Of a stretch of DNA of 64,000 nucleotides, positions 26,430-34,815 are shown one piece after another (positions within the stretch are counted from its first letter, which is position 1; every line of letters begins with the position of its first letter). The translations under genes and the position numbers were made by a program. The DNA is from JAEUQQ01 sp963697285 (GTDB lineage Bacteria > Acidobacteriota > Vicinamibacteria > Vicinamibacterales > JAFNAJ01), in the NCBI GenBank assembly GCA_963697285.1, contig CAVONI010000011.1, forward strand, positions 1,426,001-1,490,000, read 5' to 3'. The notes under the pieces are model-generated. The model saw only the letters and a program-made list of their open reading frames with translations, had not been told where the DNA came from and made no database searches.

Positions 26430-27830
26430 ATGCCCGCGACATCCATCCTTGTGGTCGACGACGAGCCGCTCCAGCGTTGGGCGGTGCGCGAGCAGTTGCA
26501 GTCGTGGGGATTCCGCGTGACCGAGGCCGAGAGCGCCGAGACGGCGCTGGCTGCCTACCGTGCGGCGGCACCCGACCTCGTGCTGCTCGACCTGAAGCTC
26601 GGCGCCGACTCCGGGCTCGACGTCCTGCGCGACCTGCGCGAGCTGGATCCGACAGCCGCGGTCATCATGGTCACCGCGCACGGAGGCCTCGAAGACGCCG
26701 TGGACGGGTTCCGCCTCGGGTTGGTCGACTTCTTCAGGAAGCCGCTCGATTTCGAGGCCCTGCGCGTGGCCCTGCGCTACCGCTTCGACGCGATGCGACT
26801 GCGGCAGGAGGTGGACCACGAGCGCAAGGCGCATGCCCGCGACGCCCAGATCGTCGGGACGTCGCCCGCCATCATGGCCGCACTGCGGGTCATGCAGAAG
26901 GTGGCCGCCAGCGACGCGACCACCGTGCTGCTGCAGGGCGAGAGCGGCACCGGCAAGGACCTGTTCTCGAAGGCGTTGCACGACAACAGCGCGCGCAGCG
27001 GCGGACCGTTCATCGCCGTCAACTGCGCCGCGCTGCCCGACGCGCTGCTCGAGTCGGAGTTGTTCGGCCACGAGCGCGGGGCGTTCACCGATGCGAAGGC
27101 GACCAAGAAGGGCGTCTTCGAGCTGGCCGACGGCGGCACGCTGTACCTCGACGAGATCGGCGAACTCAAGCACGGCCTCCAGGCGAAGCTGCTGCGCGTG
27201 CTCGAGACCATGACCTTCAGGCGGGTCGGGGGATTGCGCGACATCACGGTCGACACGCGCGTGGTGGCCGCCAGCAACCGCGACCTCGAGCGGGCGGTGG
27301 CGGCCGGCGAGTTCCGAAGCGACCTCTACTACCGGCTCGGCGTCATCCAGATTCACCTGCCCCCATTGCGCGAGCGTCGCGACGACCTGCCCGCCCTCGT
27401 CGAACACTTCATCAGCACCCTGGCCATCAAGCTCAGGAAACGCGCCATGACCGTGACGCCGGAAGCGCTCGAGGCGTTCCGCCGCTACGATTGGCCGGGG
27501 AACGTGCGCGAACTGCGCAACGCGCTGGAGCGGTCGATCATCCTCGAGGACGGCGACGCGATCACGACCGAGTACCTGCCCCCCCAGATCACGGCGCCGG
27601 CACGCGAGGCGGTGCGACCCGTGTCGGCCTTCGTGCTGCCCGCCAGTGGAACGTCCCTGGAGCGCATGGAGGAGAGCCTGGTCCGCCAGGCCATCCAGAT
27701 GGCCGACGGGAACCAGACGCGCGCGGCGAAGCTGCTCGACATCAGCCGCGACGCCCTGCGGTACAAGCTGAAGAAACTTGGCCTGATCGGCCACGAAGGC
27801 GACGACGACCCGGCATCGGGTGTCGCCTAG
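26430..27830 (+). CDS. NtrC-family sigma-54 dependent response regulator
   Basis: The 466-residue regulator has a receiver (1-120; phosphoacceptor Asp54 in VLLDLKLG, acidic pair in VVDDEP, Lys in FRKPLDF), an AAA+ domain (about 143-375; Walker A GESGTGKD, Walker B GGTLYLDEIGEL) and a Fis-type helix-turn-helix (about 425-455, NQTRAAKLLDISRDALRYKL). The sigma-54 contact loop reads GAFTDA where the consensus is GAFTGA. It is paired with the heme-sensing kinase just upstream. A good -24/-12 element lies at 29584-29599 before the OmcS-like cytochrome, which is its most obvious target. Only the target assignment is inference; the family call is firm. Confidence 0.95.
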   Translation: MPATSILVVDDEPLQRWAVREQLQSWGFRVTEAESAETALAAYRAAAPDLVLLDLKLGADSGLDVLRDLRELDPTAAVIMVTAHGGLEDAVDGFRLGLVDFFRKPLDFEALRVALRYRFDAMRLRQEVDHERKAHARDAQIVGTSPAIMAALRVMQKVAASDATTVLLQGESGTGKDLFSKALHDNSARSGGPFIAVNCAALPDALLESELFGHERGAFTDAKATKKGVFELADGGTLYLDEIGELKHGLQAKLLRVLETMTFRRVGGLRDITVDTRVVAASNRDLERAVAAGEFRSDLYYRLGVIQIHLPPLRERRDDLPALVEHFISTLAIKLRKRAMTVTPEALEAFRRYDWPGNVRELRNALERSIILEDGDAITTEYLPPQITAPAREAVRPVSAFVLPASGTSLERMEESLVRQAIQMADGNQTRAAKLLDISRDALRYKLKKLGLIGHEGDDDPASGVA

Positions 27831-27892
27831 GAACGCCTCTGCCCGCCGCCGGCTGGCGCGTAACTTGCTACGTGCGCTTGTTGGTGTCTCAG

Positions 27893-28270
27893 ATGCCTTC
27901 GCGCGCCGCCGTTCTCGTTGCCGACGACGAACCCCTGACCCGATGGGCGTTGATGCGGACGCTGGAGGGCGCCCAGCTCGACGTGGCGCTGGCCAGTTCA
28001 CGCGACGAGGTGTGCGACCTGCTCGAGTCGCGGCACTTCCGCGTGGTGATCGTGGCGCACGTCCTGGGCCAGGATTCGATGATTGACGTGCTGAACGCCC
28101 TCGCCACGCACGATCGGACGCCCGGGATCGTGATCCTCTACGACGGCGACAACGCCGAAGATTTCGGCCGCTCGTTTCCGACGGCGGTCCTCGTGCAGAA
28201 GCCATTCGGCCTCGAGGCGGTGACGTCGGCCATCGAGGCATTCCTCGAGCCGTCGAGCGAAGCGTGCTGA
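27893..28270 (+). CDS. Stand-alone receiver domain protein lacking the phosphoacceptor Asp
   Basis: This 125-residue protein is a lone receiver fold. The acidic pocket is kept (VADDEPLTRW) and so is the conserved Lys (VQKPF). The strand that should end in the phosphoacceptor Asp reads VVIVAHVLGQD, so Ala55 replaces Asp, and the Thr switch region reads ILYDG instead of a VTA-type motif. It aligns closely with the receiver of the adjacent NtrC protein, suggesting duplication and divergence. It cannot be phosphorylated in the usual way and may act as a pseudo-receiver that binds the kinase or activator. It lies 62 bases after the activator and overlaps the longest possible start of the next gene. 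Confidence 0.8.
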   Translation: MPSRAAVLVADDEPLTRWALMRTLEGAQLDVALASSRDEVCDLLESRHFRVVIVAHVLGQDSMIDVLNALATHDRTPGIVILYDGDNAEDFGRSFPTAVLVQKPFGLEAVTSAIEAFLEPSSEAC

Positions 28271-28308
28271 GATCAGGGGTCGGGGCGCTACGTCATCTCA
28301 CGCAGGTC

Positions 28309-29313
28309 ATGCGTGCAATCGCGCAGATGACCGACGATTGCGGACGGCAGAGCTGGCGCTTCCCGGCCCGTGAGCGACTGCGAAGGGGCACAAGTGCCCT
28401 GTCGGTCCTGGTGACAGCACTGCTATTGGTCGTCTGCCCGATCAGGGCCCTGGCACAGGTCCAGGTGACGTATCTGTACTCCCTGTCGAATTTCGGCGGG
28501 CAGCTCCCGTACGACTGGGCGCGCGTCTACGTCGACCAGGAGCGGAACGAAACCTACGTCATCTTCCAGAATCTCGTCCGAATCTTCAATGCGAGCGGCA
28601 TGGAGACGTTCAGTTTCGGCGACGACCTCGACCTGGGTCAGCTGGTCGACGTGGCCGTCGATGGCCACGGCGACATCATCCTGCTGTCGTACAAGGACAC
28701 CCGCCCCCTCGTCACCCGTTGCGACTTCAGGGGCGTTCCCATCGCGCCCATCGAGATCACGGACCTCCCCGACTCGCTCGTGTTCGGCGCCAACCGGATG
28801 ATCCTGCAGAACGGCTTGTACTACTTTGCGTCGTTGAATACGGCGAGCGTGATCGTCACGGATTCCACCGGGAAGTTCCGCGAGCACATCAATCTCTTTG
28901 CGACGATGGAACTCGCCGAGAAGGAAAAGACCACGGCGGAGGTGTCGGGGTTCAGCGTGGACAAGGACGGGAACCTGTTCTTCACCATCCCGGTCTTCTT
29001 CAGGGCCTTCAAGCTCGCGCCCGACAAGACGCTGACGACCTTCGGCCGGCCAGGCTCGGCGCCCGGCAGGTTCGGGATCGCGGCGGGCATCGTGGCCGAC
29101 AGCCGGGGCAACGTCATCGTCGCCGACAGGCTGAGAAGCGTCATCATGGTGTTCGACAAGGACTTCCGCTTCCTCACCGAGTTCGGCACCCGTGGGCTCA
29201 GGCCCGAGAACCTGATCATTCCTGACGACGTGGCAATCGACAGCCGGGATCGGGTGTACGTGACACAGGCACGCCGTCGCGGCGTCAGCGTCTTCGCGCT
29301 CGCGGGCAGCTGA
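28309..29313 (+). CDS. Secreted NHL-repeat beta-propeller protein
   Basis: The 334-residue product has an N-terminal signal region (ALSVLVTALLLVVCPIRALAQ) and five or six beta-propeller blades. Typical NHL phrases are VAVDGHGDIILLSY, GIVADSRGNVIVADR and DVAIDSRDRVYVTQ. The frame opens with a GTG at 28264; I chose the ATG at 28309 because it still leaves a long N-region and avoids overlap with the receiver gene, but the true start is uncertain. NHL proteins are recurrent neighbours of OmcS/OmcE-type cytochrome genes, and here it sits directly before one. It probably acts in the periplasm or at the cell surface as a scaffold. It has no CXXCH motif. Confidence 0.8.
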   Translation: MRAIAQMTDDCGRQSWRFPARERLRRGTSALSVLVTALLLVVCPIRALAQVQVTYLYSLSNFGGQLPYDWARVYVDQERNETYVIFQNLVRIFNASGMETFSFGDDLDLGQLVDVAVDGHGDIILLSYKDTRPLVTRCDFRGVPIAPIEITDLPDSLVFGANRMILQNGLYYFASLNTASVIVTDSTGKFREHINLFATMELAEKEKTTAEVSGFSVDKDGNLFFTIPVFFRAFKLAPDKTLTTFGRPGSAPGRFGIAAGIVADSRGNVIVADRLRSVIMVFDKDFRFLTEFGTRGLRPENLIIPDDVAIDSRDRVYVTQARRRGVSVFALAGS

Positions 29314-29520
29314 CGACCACGGCAGCACCCTGTCGGCTGCTCCCATCAACCCGACGTGCCGTCCTTCGTGCCTGGCCCGGCTCCCTCCCGGAGCGAGTGG
29401 CCTGCCGTGTGCGATAACGACACATCGGCTGAGAGGCAGGCGAGAGGGGGTGCGTGGATTCCCCCACCTGAGGGGAATCACGCACAGCGGGTCTCTGAGT
29501 CACGGCTACGCGCACCTTGC

Positions 29521-29550
29521 GTTGAATGTAGCAAGCCTATTGTTTTCAAC
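29521..29550. promoter_or_regulatory. Inverted repeat GTTGAA...TTCAAC upstream of the sigma-54 element
   Basis: GTTGAA at 29521-29526 and TTCAAC at 29545-29550 form a perfect 6+6 dyad separated by 18 bases, about 34 bases before the -24 box. The region is AT-rich in contrast to its surroundings. It could be a site for the sigma-54 activator or a bending protein; no consensus for this regulator is known to me. Confidence 0.35.
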
Positions 29551-29583
29551 AACTTGATTCGTCATTACGAATTCACCAGCTAT

Positions 29584-29599
29584 TGGCCCACGAGTTGCA
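29584..29599 (+). promoter_or_regulatory. Sigma-54 (-24/-12) promoter element for the OmcS-like gene
   Basis: TGGCCCACGAGTTGCA matches the RpoN consensus TGGCACG-N4-TTGCW, with exact spacing between GG (29585-29586) and GC (29597-29598); it differs at two of the twelve defined positions. Transcription would start near 29611 and give an untranslated leader of about 185 bases that contains the whole riboswitch. An NtrC-type activator is encoded 2 kb upstream. Confidence 0.65.
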
Positions 29600-29663
29600 G
29601 TTCCATAGAGCGCGGCTCGCTGTGCACCCGATACATCCATCGGCACGCGGAGTCGCAAAACGG

Positions 29664-29757
29664 CTTCATCGTCCTCCGATCAAGGCAACCCCACCGCAAG
29701 GTGGTGACGCAAAGCCAACGGATCCACGTGGTGGATGGCCGGGCCGCCGGAGAAACA
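29664..29757 (+). ncRNA. GEMM-I (cyclic di-GMP-I class) riboswitch
   Basis: The leader contains the GEMM-I core: AAGGCAACC, a GNRA-capped stem CCACC-GCAA-GGTGG, the invariant GACGCAAAGCC, a second stem GGATCC...GGATGG, and GCCGGGCCGCC before a closing pair of CTCCG (29674-29678) with CGGAG (29748-29752). Aligned to the Vibrio Vc2 aptamer, the base at the position of G20 appears to be G, which favours cyclic di-GMP over the cGAMP-binding variants known from Geobacter. The cytochrome ribosome binding site starts about 30 bases after the aptamer. No terminator hairpin lies between, so control may act on translation or mRNA stability. Confidence 0.88.
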
Positions 29758-29795
29758 CAGGGGTCATGCAGTCTGTATCGCCCTGGAGGATGGGA

Positions 29796-31067
29796 ATGAA
29801 AACTTTGAGAGTCGGTGTTGCCTTCCTGAGTGCAACGCTGCTGGTCCTGTTGTTCTCCGGCACGCCGGCCGCCTTCCACTCGGGCGGTGTCGCTGAGTGC
29901 GTGGGCTGCCACAGCATGCATTCCCCGGATCCGAGTGGCAAGTACCTGCTGGTCGGGTCCACTGCAAGCGCCACGTGCCTGTCGTGCCACGAGAGCGCGA
30001 ATGACACCGGGCCGAGCAGCTATCACATCTCCACCGTGGACGCGAAGTTGGCGACGGGCGCCCCCCTGCAGCGGACGCCGGGCGGCGACTTCAGCTGGGT
30101 CAAGAAGTCCTTCACCTGGGCGGGCGGTTCCGAGAACGGCGCCACCCACGGCCACAACGTGGTTGCGATCGACAAGGGCTACGTCGTCGACCCGACGAAC
30201 GCCACCGCACCCGGCGGCGACTTCCCTTCAGCACAGCTCGGCTGCGCCAGCTGCCATGACCCGCACGGACAGGCCCGGCGCCTGGCAGACGGTTCCATCG
30301 TGAAGACGGGCCAGCCGATCAAGGCCAGCGGCTCCTACGGCGATCCCGGCAACGAACCCACGGCGACGGAAGCGGTCGGCGTGTATCGTCTGCTGGCGGG
30401 CAAGGGCTACTCGATGAAGACCGTGCCCAACACGATCTTCGATGGCGCGCCCGCGGCCAAGGTTCCGGCCACGTACAACCGCACCGAAGCCGTGACCCAG
30501 ACGCGCACGGCGTATGGCCGCTCGACCACTGGTGGTCACGTGGCATGGGGCACCTGGTGCGCGACCTGCCACCCCGACATGCACTCGAGCGGCAACTACG
30601 TGCACCCGATTGACGAAGACCTGGGCGGCACGGTCATCACCAACTACGAGCTGTACGTCAAGTCCGGCAGCCTGACCGGGACGGCCGGAACGTCGTTCTC
30701 GTCACTCGTGCCCTTCGTGGAAGACGAGAACGACTACACCGTGCTGGCCAGCCACGCGAAGAACGACAATTCGCAGCTCGGTGGCCCCCAGAGCGGCGAC
30801 CAGGTGTCGTGCCTCTCGTGTCACCGCGCCCACGCCTCGGGCATGATGTATGGACTCCGGTTCGACGTGGAGTACGAGTTCATGACGAAGGCTGGCGACT
30901 ACGTCGGCACCGACAACCCGGATTACGTGAACTGGGGCAGCCGGGCCCCGGTGCAGGCTCGCGGTCGCAAGGTGGCAGACTGGAAAGCGGCCTACTACGA
31001 CCGTCCGGCCTCGCAGTTCGCGACCTACCAGCGCGTGCTCTGCAACAAGTGCCACGCCAAGGACTAG
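29796..31067 (+). CDS. omcS: OmcS-like hexaheme c-type cytochrome (candidate nanowire subunit)
   Basis: The 423-residue preprotein has a signal peptide (1-26) and a mature N-terminus FHSGG followed by CVGCHSMH, as in Geobacter OmcS. Six CXXCH motifs start at residues 35, 61, 150, 255, 339 and 416, the OmcS number. Shared landmarks include GPSSYHIST, LQRTPGGDF-x-WVKK, APGGDFP, YNRTEAVTQTR, CLSCHRAHASG and the C-terminal CNKCHAKD. OmcS polymerises into extracellular conductive filaments with bis-His hemes; the same role here is inference from close similarity and length (OmcS is about 432 residues). The start at 29796 follows GGAGGA. A sigma-54 element and a GEMM-I riboswitch precede it, and a terminator follows, so it is a monocistronic, separately controlled gene. 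Confidence 0.93.
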   Translation: MKTLRVGVAFLSATLLVLLFSGTPAAFHSGGVAECVGCHSMHSPDPSGKYLLVGSTASATCLSCHESANDTGPSSYHISTVDAKLATGAPLQRTPGGDFSWVKKSFTWAGGSENGATHGHNVVAIDKGYVVDPTNATAPGGDFPSAQLGCASCHDPHGQARRLADGSIVKTGQPIKASGSYGDPGNEPTATEAVGVYRLLAGKGYSMKTVPNTIFDGAPAAKVPATYNRTEAVTQTRTAYGRSTTGGHVAWGTWCATCHPDMHSSGNYVHPIDEDLGGTVITNYELYVKSGSLTGTAGTSFSSLVPFVEDENDYTVLASHAKNDNSQLGGPQSGDQVSCLSCHRAHASGMMYGLRFDVEYEFMTKAGDYVGTDNPDYVNWGSRAPVQARGRKVADWKAAYYDRPASQFATYQRVLCNKCHAKD

Positions 31068-31102
31068 ACTTTCGTCCCAGCACGAGAATCTAGCGACGCA
31101 CG

Positions 31103-31133
31103 GAGGGGCCGGCATATGCCGGCCCCTCTTTTT
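31103..31133 (+). terminator. Strong rho-independent terminator after the OmcS-like gene
   Basis: GAGGGGCCGGCAT/ATGCCGGCCCCTC forms a perfect 13-bp self-complementary stem at 31103-31128 followed by TTTTT. It lies 36 bases after the cytochrome stop and separates that gene from the downstream operon. Confidence 0.92.
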
Positions 31134-31215
31134 AAGCGACAATGCGCCGCGCGGATCCCGCGAGGTCGTCCTCCGCGCGCGTGTTGGTCCACCAGAACGG
31201 AACGAGCCCCCGCTC

Positions 31216-32619
31216 ATGGAGAGGCGATTCACACGTCTTCTCGTCGGCCTTCTTGTGCTCGCCCCCTGCTGGGCGAGCGGCGGGGCGCTTCCGCCGCCGG
31301 CGCCGTCAGACGAAGGCGAGGTGTACGTCTACCTGCAGCCCCTGCCGGTCGAGGCCGAGCGGATCACGTTCTCGATTGACGCCGCCACCGCGGTGAACAG
31401 TCAGGGAGGTGAAGTCGCACTCCGGCTGTCGTTCACCACCGCCAGGCAACCCGAGAACAGACGACAACGGCTGTTCGCCAGCGGACGACTCCCCACGGGC
31501 AGCTACGCTGGCCTCTCGATCACGATCCAGAAGGCCTCCGTCAAGCGCGCGAGTGGAGCGGCCTCGCTCCTCGTGCCAGACCGTGCCGTCCGTGTCGACG
31601 CACCGTTCCTCGTGGCCCGTGGAAAGGCCCTGGTCGTGTGGCTCACGTTGAATGGCGGAGACGCCGCACCGGCAGGCGCCAGCTTCAGCCCGGCGTTCTC
31701 GGCCCAGGTCGCGCCGCGGCCGATGGTGAGCCGGGCCGGGTTCGCGTCGAACTCGCGCTCGAACTCCATCACCGTGTTCGACAAGCGCCTCCGGCAGGCC
31801 ACCGGCGTGATTCTCACCGGGGCCGGCCCGTCGGGGATGGCCCTGGACCAGCGGTCGGGACGGTTGTACGTCGCCTGCCAGGCCGAGGACGAAGTCCAGG
31901 TCATCGACGTCTCCGCGGCCGAGATCATCGAGCGTACCCGCGTCTTTGCCGGAGACCGCCCTCGCGAGGTCGCGCTCACCCCCGATGGCCGGACACTGGT
32001 CTCGGTGAACACCGGGTCAGACAGCATCAGCGTCTTCGACGCGGATCCGCTCACACGGCTGGAACGGATCCCCGTCGGCAGCGGGCCGGTCTCGCTCGTG
32101 ATCGACCCGGCAGGGCGGCGTGTGTTCGTCTTCAACGCGATCTCGAGTTCCATCTCGGTCGTCGACATCGCGCGCAGGAGCCTGGTGGCGACCATCCCCA
32201 CGGACTCCGCGCCGCTCAGGGGCCAGTTCAACGCGAGCGGCGACAAGTTGCTCGTCATCCACGAACGGTCACCCTATGTCACGGTCGTCGATCCACAGCA
32301 GTTGACCGTGACCACGCGGGCGCGGCTGAAGAGCGGCATCGCCGCGATCAAGGTCGATGTCAGGCGGAACCTCGTGTACATCGGCGGCGACGACACGATG
32401 GTCGAGTTCTACGACCCGAATGCGCTGCTGCCGATTGACGCCATGCGTACGCCTGGGACCGTCGCCTACCTGGCGATCGACGCCGAAGACAACAGTCTGT
32501 ACATGGTGAGTCCAGACACGCGCAGTCTCGTGATCGGCAGTCTCGCCGACCGGAAGGTCGCGTCGGAGATCGACGTCGGCGAAGGCCCGTACTGGGTCGT
32601 GGTCATGGGAGAGAAGTAG
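31216..32619 (+). CDS. Secreted YVTN/YncE-type beta-propeller protein
   Basis: The 467-residue protein has an N-terminal signal sequence (about 1-24, LLVGLLVLAPCWASGG). The Cys in LAPC is a weak lipobox, so a lipoprotein is possible but not certain. Residues 35-165 form a beta-sandwich-like domain. Residues 170-467 are six to seven propeller blades with repeats such as GPSGMALDQRSGRLYVA, RPREVALTPDGRTLVSVN and GPVSLVIDPAGRRVFV. No heme motif is present. It is the first gene after the terminator and begins a probable nine-gene operon that runs to about 46.1 kb. A structural or scaffold role at the outer membrane is inferred from context. Confidence 0.8.
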   Translation: MERRFTRLLVGLLVLAPCWASGGALPPPAPSDEGEVYVYLQPLPVEAERITFSIDAATAVNSQGGEVALRLSFTTARQPENRRQRLFASGRLPTGSYAGLSITIQKASVKRASGAASLLVPDRAVRVDAPFLVARGKALVVWLTLNGGDAAPAGASFSPAFSAQVAPRPMVSRAGFASNSRSNSITVFDKRLRQATGVILTGAGPSGMALDQRSGRLYVACQAEDEVQVIDVSAAEIIERTRVFAGDRPREVALTPDGRTLVSVNTGSDSISVFDADPLTRLERIPVGSGPVSLVIDPAGRRVFVFNAISSSISVVDIARRSLVATIPTDSAPLRGQFNASGDKLLVIHERSPYVTVVDPQQLTVTTRARLKSGIAAIKVDVRRNLVYIGGDDTMVEFYDPNALLPIDAMRTPGTVAYLAIDAEDNSLYMVSPDTRSLVIGSLADRKVASEIDVGEGPYWVVVMGEK

Positions 32620-32620
32620 C

Positions 32621-34798
32621 TTGCGCCGTTCCGCTGCAGCGTTCGTCATGCTGGCGGCATTGCTGGTCCTGTTCCCCGGATCCGCCTCCGCGCAAGGTGG
32701 ATTGGTCGAGGGCCTGCGGGTGATCCTCGACACGAACGTGAGCACCATGTCGACGACGACCACCGACGGGACCGGCCGGGTCACGAAGACGACGACCGAC
32801 AGCCTGTTCCCCCGGCTCACGATCAATGCCGACGCGCTCGTGTACCCGAACCTGCGGTTGAACCTGGGTGGGGTCTTTGACGTGGACCTGTCGTCCTCGA
32901 CGATCAACGCCGCCGACACGAACTCGACCCTCACCCGGCTGCGTCCGTTCTTCGAGTTGCGCTCGACCAACCCCACGCTGTCTCCCGGTATTGGCTACTT
33001 CAGGAGGGTGAACCGGGCCAGTGTCGGTGGCCTGCCCGCGTTCACCCTGGTCGGCGAGGACTACGCCGCCTATCTTGGATGGAGACCGGAGGGTCTGCCC
33101 CTCGCCGATTTCCAGTTCGTCAGGACGAACACGTTCGACGGCGACCGAATCGCCGAGGACGCCACCAAGGACTTCGGCTCGATCCTGTCGCGGTACACCA
33201 AGAGGGGGCTGACCGCCTCGTACCACGGGTCCTACCTCGCCACCACCGACCGGATCAACGGCGTCGAGACCCGCCAGGTGACCAACTCGGGCAGGTTCGA
33301 CCATTCGACGACGTTCTTTGCCAAGCGGCTTCGCTGGAACACGACGTACAACGTCAACCACCAGGACCTGAAGACCGCCAGCAGCGGGGACGGCGGCGAG
33401 GTCGCGTTCCCGGTGATCCCCTTCGCGGGCCTTGCCGTGATCAGCGACACGCCGCTGACGGCGGTCCTGACGCCGAACCCGCTGCTCATCGACGCGAACC
33501 TCACGGCGTCGGCCGGCATCGACCTGGGCACGTCGGAACCGGGCCTGGCGTCGCAGGCCAGGAACATCGGCCTCGACTTCCTCACGCCCGCCGAGGTCAA
33601 CCGGCTGCTGGTCTGGGTCGATCGGGAGTTGCCGGCCGAGATCGCCAATTCCTTCTCGTGGGAGGTCTACGGCAGCCCCGACAACATCACGTGGACGCGG
33701 CACACCACCGTGTCGACGGCCTCGTTCGGCCCGTTCGAGAACCGGTTCGTGCTGGATTTCCGGAGCCTCACCGCCCGCTACATCAAGGTGGTGACACGGC
33801 CCCTGTCTGCCGCGCTGCCCGAGGCCTCACGGTTTCCCGACATCTTCGTCACCGAGTTGCAGCCATTCGTCACGAGTTCGGCAGGAGATGCACGGGGCAG
33901 GCTGAAGCGCACCTCCCAGGTGCTCAACACCGACGTGAGGATGCGGATCGTCAACGCCCTCTACTACGAGGGATCGTACTGGTACACCGACGTGTCGTCT
34001 GCCTCGCACAGGGACACCCTCTCGAACGGCCTGTCGGTGAATCAGGCGCTGGGGCGCATGTTCACCGTCTACGGGCGGGGCGCGCACGAGCGGGGCGACC
34101 AGTTCGAGGGGTACCGGGTGGCCAACGTCGGCAACGCGAGCCTGACGTTCACGCCGATTCGCACGTTGAGAAGCTCGCTCCTGTACACGGGTCAGGACGA
34201 ACGCATCGACGACCTGCGCAACGACCGTCAGAACGTCGTCGTCCAGACCAACGCGCAGCTCTATCGCGGGGTGGACGTCCAGTTCGGGTTCGGCTGGAAT
34301 TTTGCATCCCGGGAAACCGGCGAGCACCTGCGCGATCGACTCCTCAACGTCAGTGCCAGCGTCATGCCCAGGGACAACCTGAACCTGACGCTCAATTACG
34401 TCGACACGACGACCAGGCGATCGGGCAGGTTCACCGGGAACCCGGAGTACCACACGAGAAGGGGCTACCTGACCCTCGCGGTCGATCCGCTTCGGACACT
34501 GCATCTGGTGCTGGGGGAAGAAGTTGTGGCCGTCACCGACGAGAAGACGCGGCTCACGCACAACATCGGCGTCAACTGGGCGCCGTTCCCCGACGGATCC
34601 CTGCAAGTCATCGTGGCCTACAACGAGGCGCTGCGAGACCTGGTATTCGGGACCGAGCGCATCTTCCAGCAGAGCGTGCGCTGGACGTTTGCGCGCCAGT
34701 CGTTCATCGAGGTGTCGTACCAGCGAATCGCCAGCGAGTCCCTTGTCGATACGACCCGATCGAAGGTCCTCGGCGCCAACCTGAAGCTGTTCTTCTGA
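32621..34798 (+). CDS. Outer-membrane beta-barrel protein with discoidin-like insert
   Basis: The 725-residue protein begins at a TTG (32621), giving a compact signal peptide MRRSAAAFVMLAALLVLFPG...ASAQ; the previous stop is one base upstream. The body shows long alternating strands typical of outer-membrane barrels (for example LRSSLLYTGQ, LNLTLNYVD, FIEVSYQRI) and ends in LGANLKLFF with the usual C-terminal Phe. Residues about 300-395 resemble an F5/8-type C (discoidin) beta-sandwich: WEVYGSPDNITWTRHTT, then ARYIKVVTRPL. It has no heme motif. In this context it is the best candidate for the outer-membrane conduit or secretion pore of the cytochrome system, analogous in role to porins of porin-cytochrome complexes; that is inference. 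Confidence 0.75.
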   Translation: MRRSAAAFVMLAALLVLFPGSASAQGGLVEGLRVILDTNVSTMSTTTTDGTGRVTKTTTDSLFPRLTINADALVYPNLRLNLGGVFDVDLSSSTINAADTNSTLTRLRPFFELRSTNPTLSPGIGYFRRVNRASVGGLPAFTLVGEDYAAYLGWRPEGLPLADFQFVRTNTFDGDRIAEDATKDFGSILSRYTKRGLTASYHGSYLATTDRINGVETRQVTNSGRFDHSTTFFAKRLRWNTTYNVNHQDLKTASSGDGGEVAFPVIPFAGLAVISDTPLTAVLTPNPLLIDANLTASAGIDLGTSEPGLASQARNIGLDFLTPAEVNRLLVWVDRELPAEIANSFSWEVYGSPDNITWTRHTTVSTASFGPFENRFVLDFRSLTARYIKVVTRPLSAALPEASRFPDIFVTELQPFVTSSAGDARGRLKRTSQVLNTDVRMRIVNALYYEGSYWYTDVSSASHRDTLSNGLSVNQALGRMFTVYGRGAHERGDQFEGYRVANVGNASLTFTPIRTLRSSLLYTGQDERIDDLRNDRQNVVVQTNAQLYRGVDVQFGFGWNFASRETGEHLRDRLLNVSASVMPRDNLNLTLNYVDTTTRRSGRFTGNPEYHTRRGYLTLAVDPLRTLHLVLGEEVVAVTDEKTRLTHNIGVNWAPFPDGSLQVIVAYNEALRDLVFGTERIFQQSVRWTFARQSFIEVSYQRIASESLVDTTRSKVLGANLKLFF

Positions 34799-34815
34799 TC
34801 CATTGAGGCGACTGC

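Noticed and set aside
29664..29757. GEMM-Ib (cGAMP) assignment for the riboswitch
   Set aside because: The base aligned with Vc2 G20 appears to be G, not A. The alignment was done by eye, so this is a preference and not a proof.
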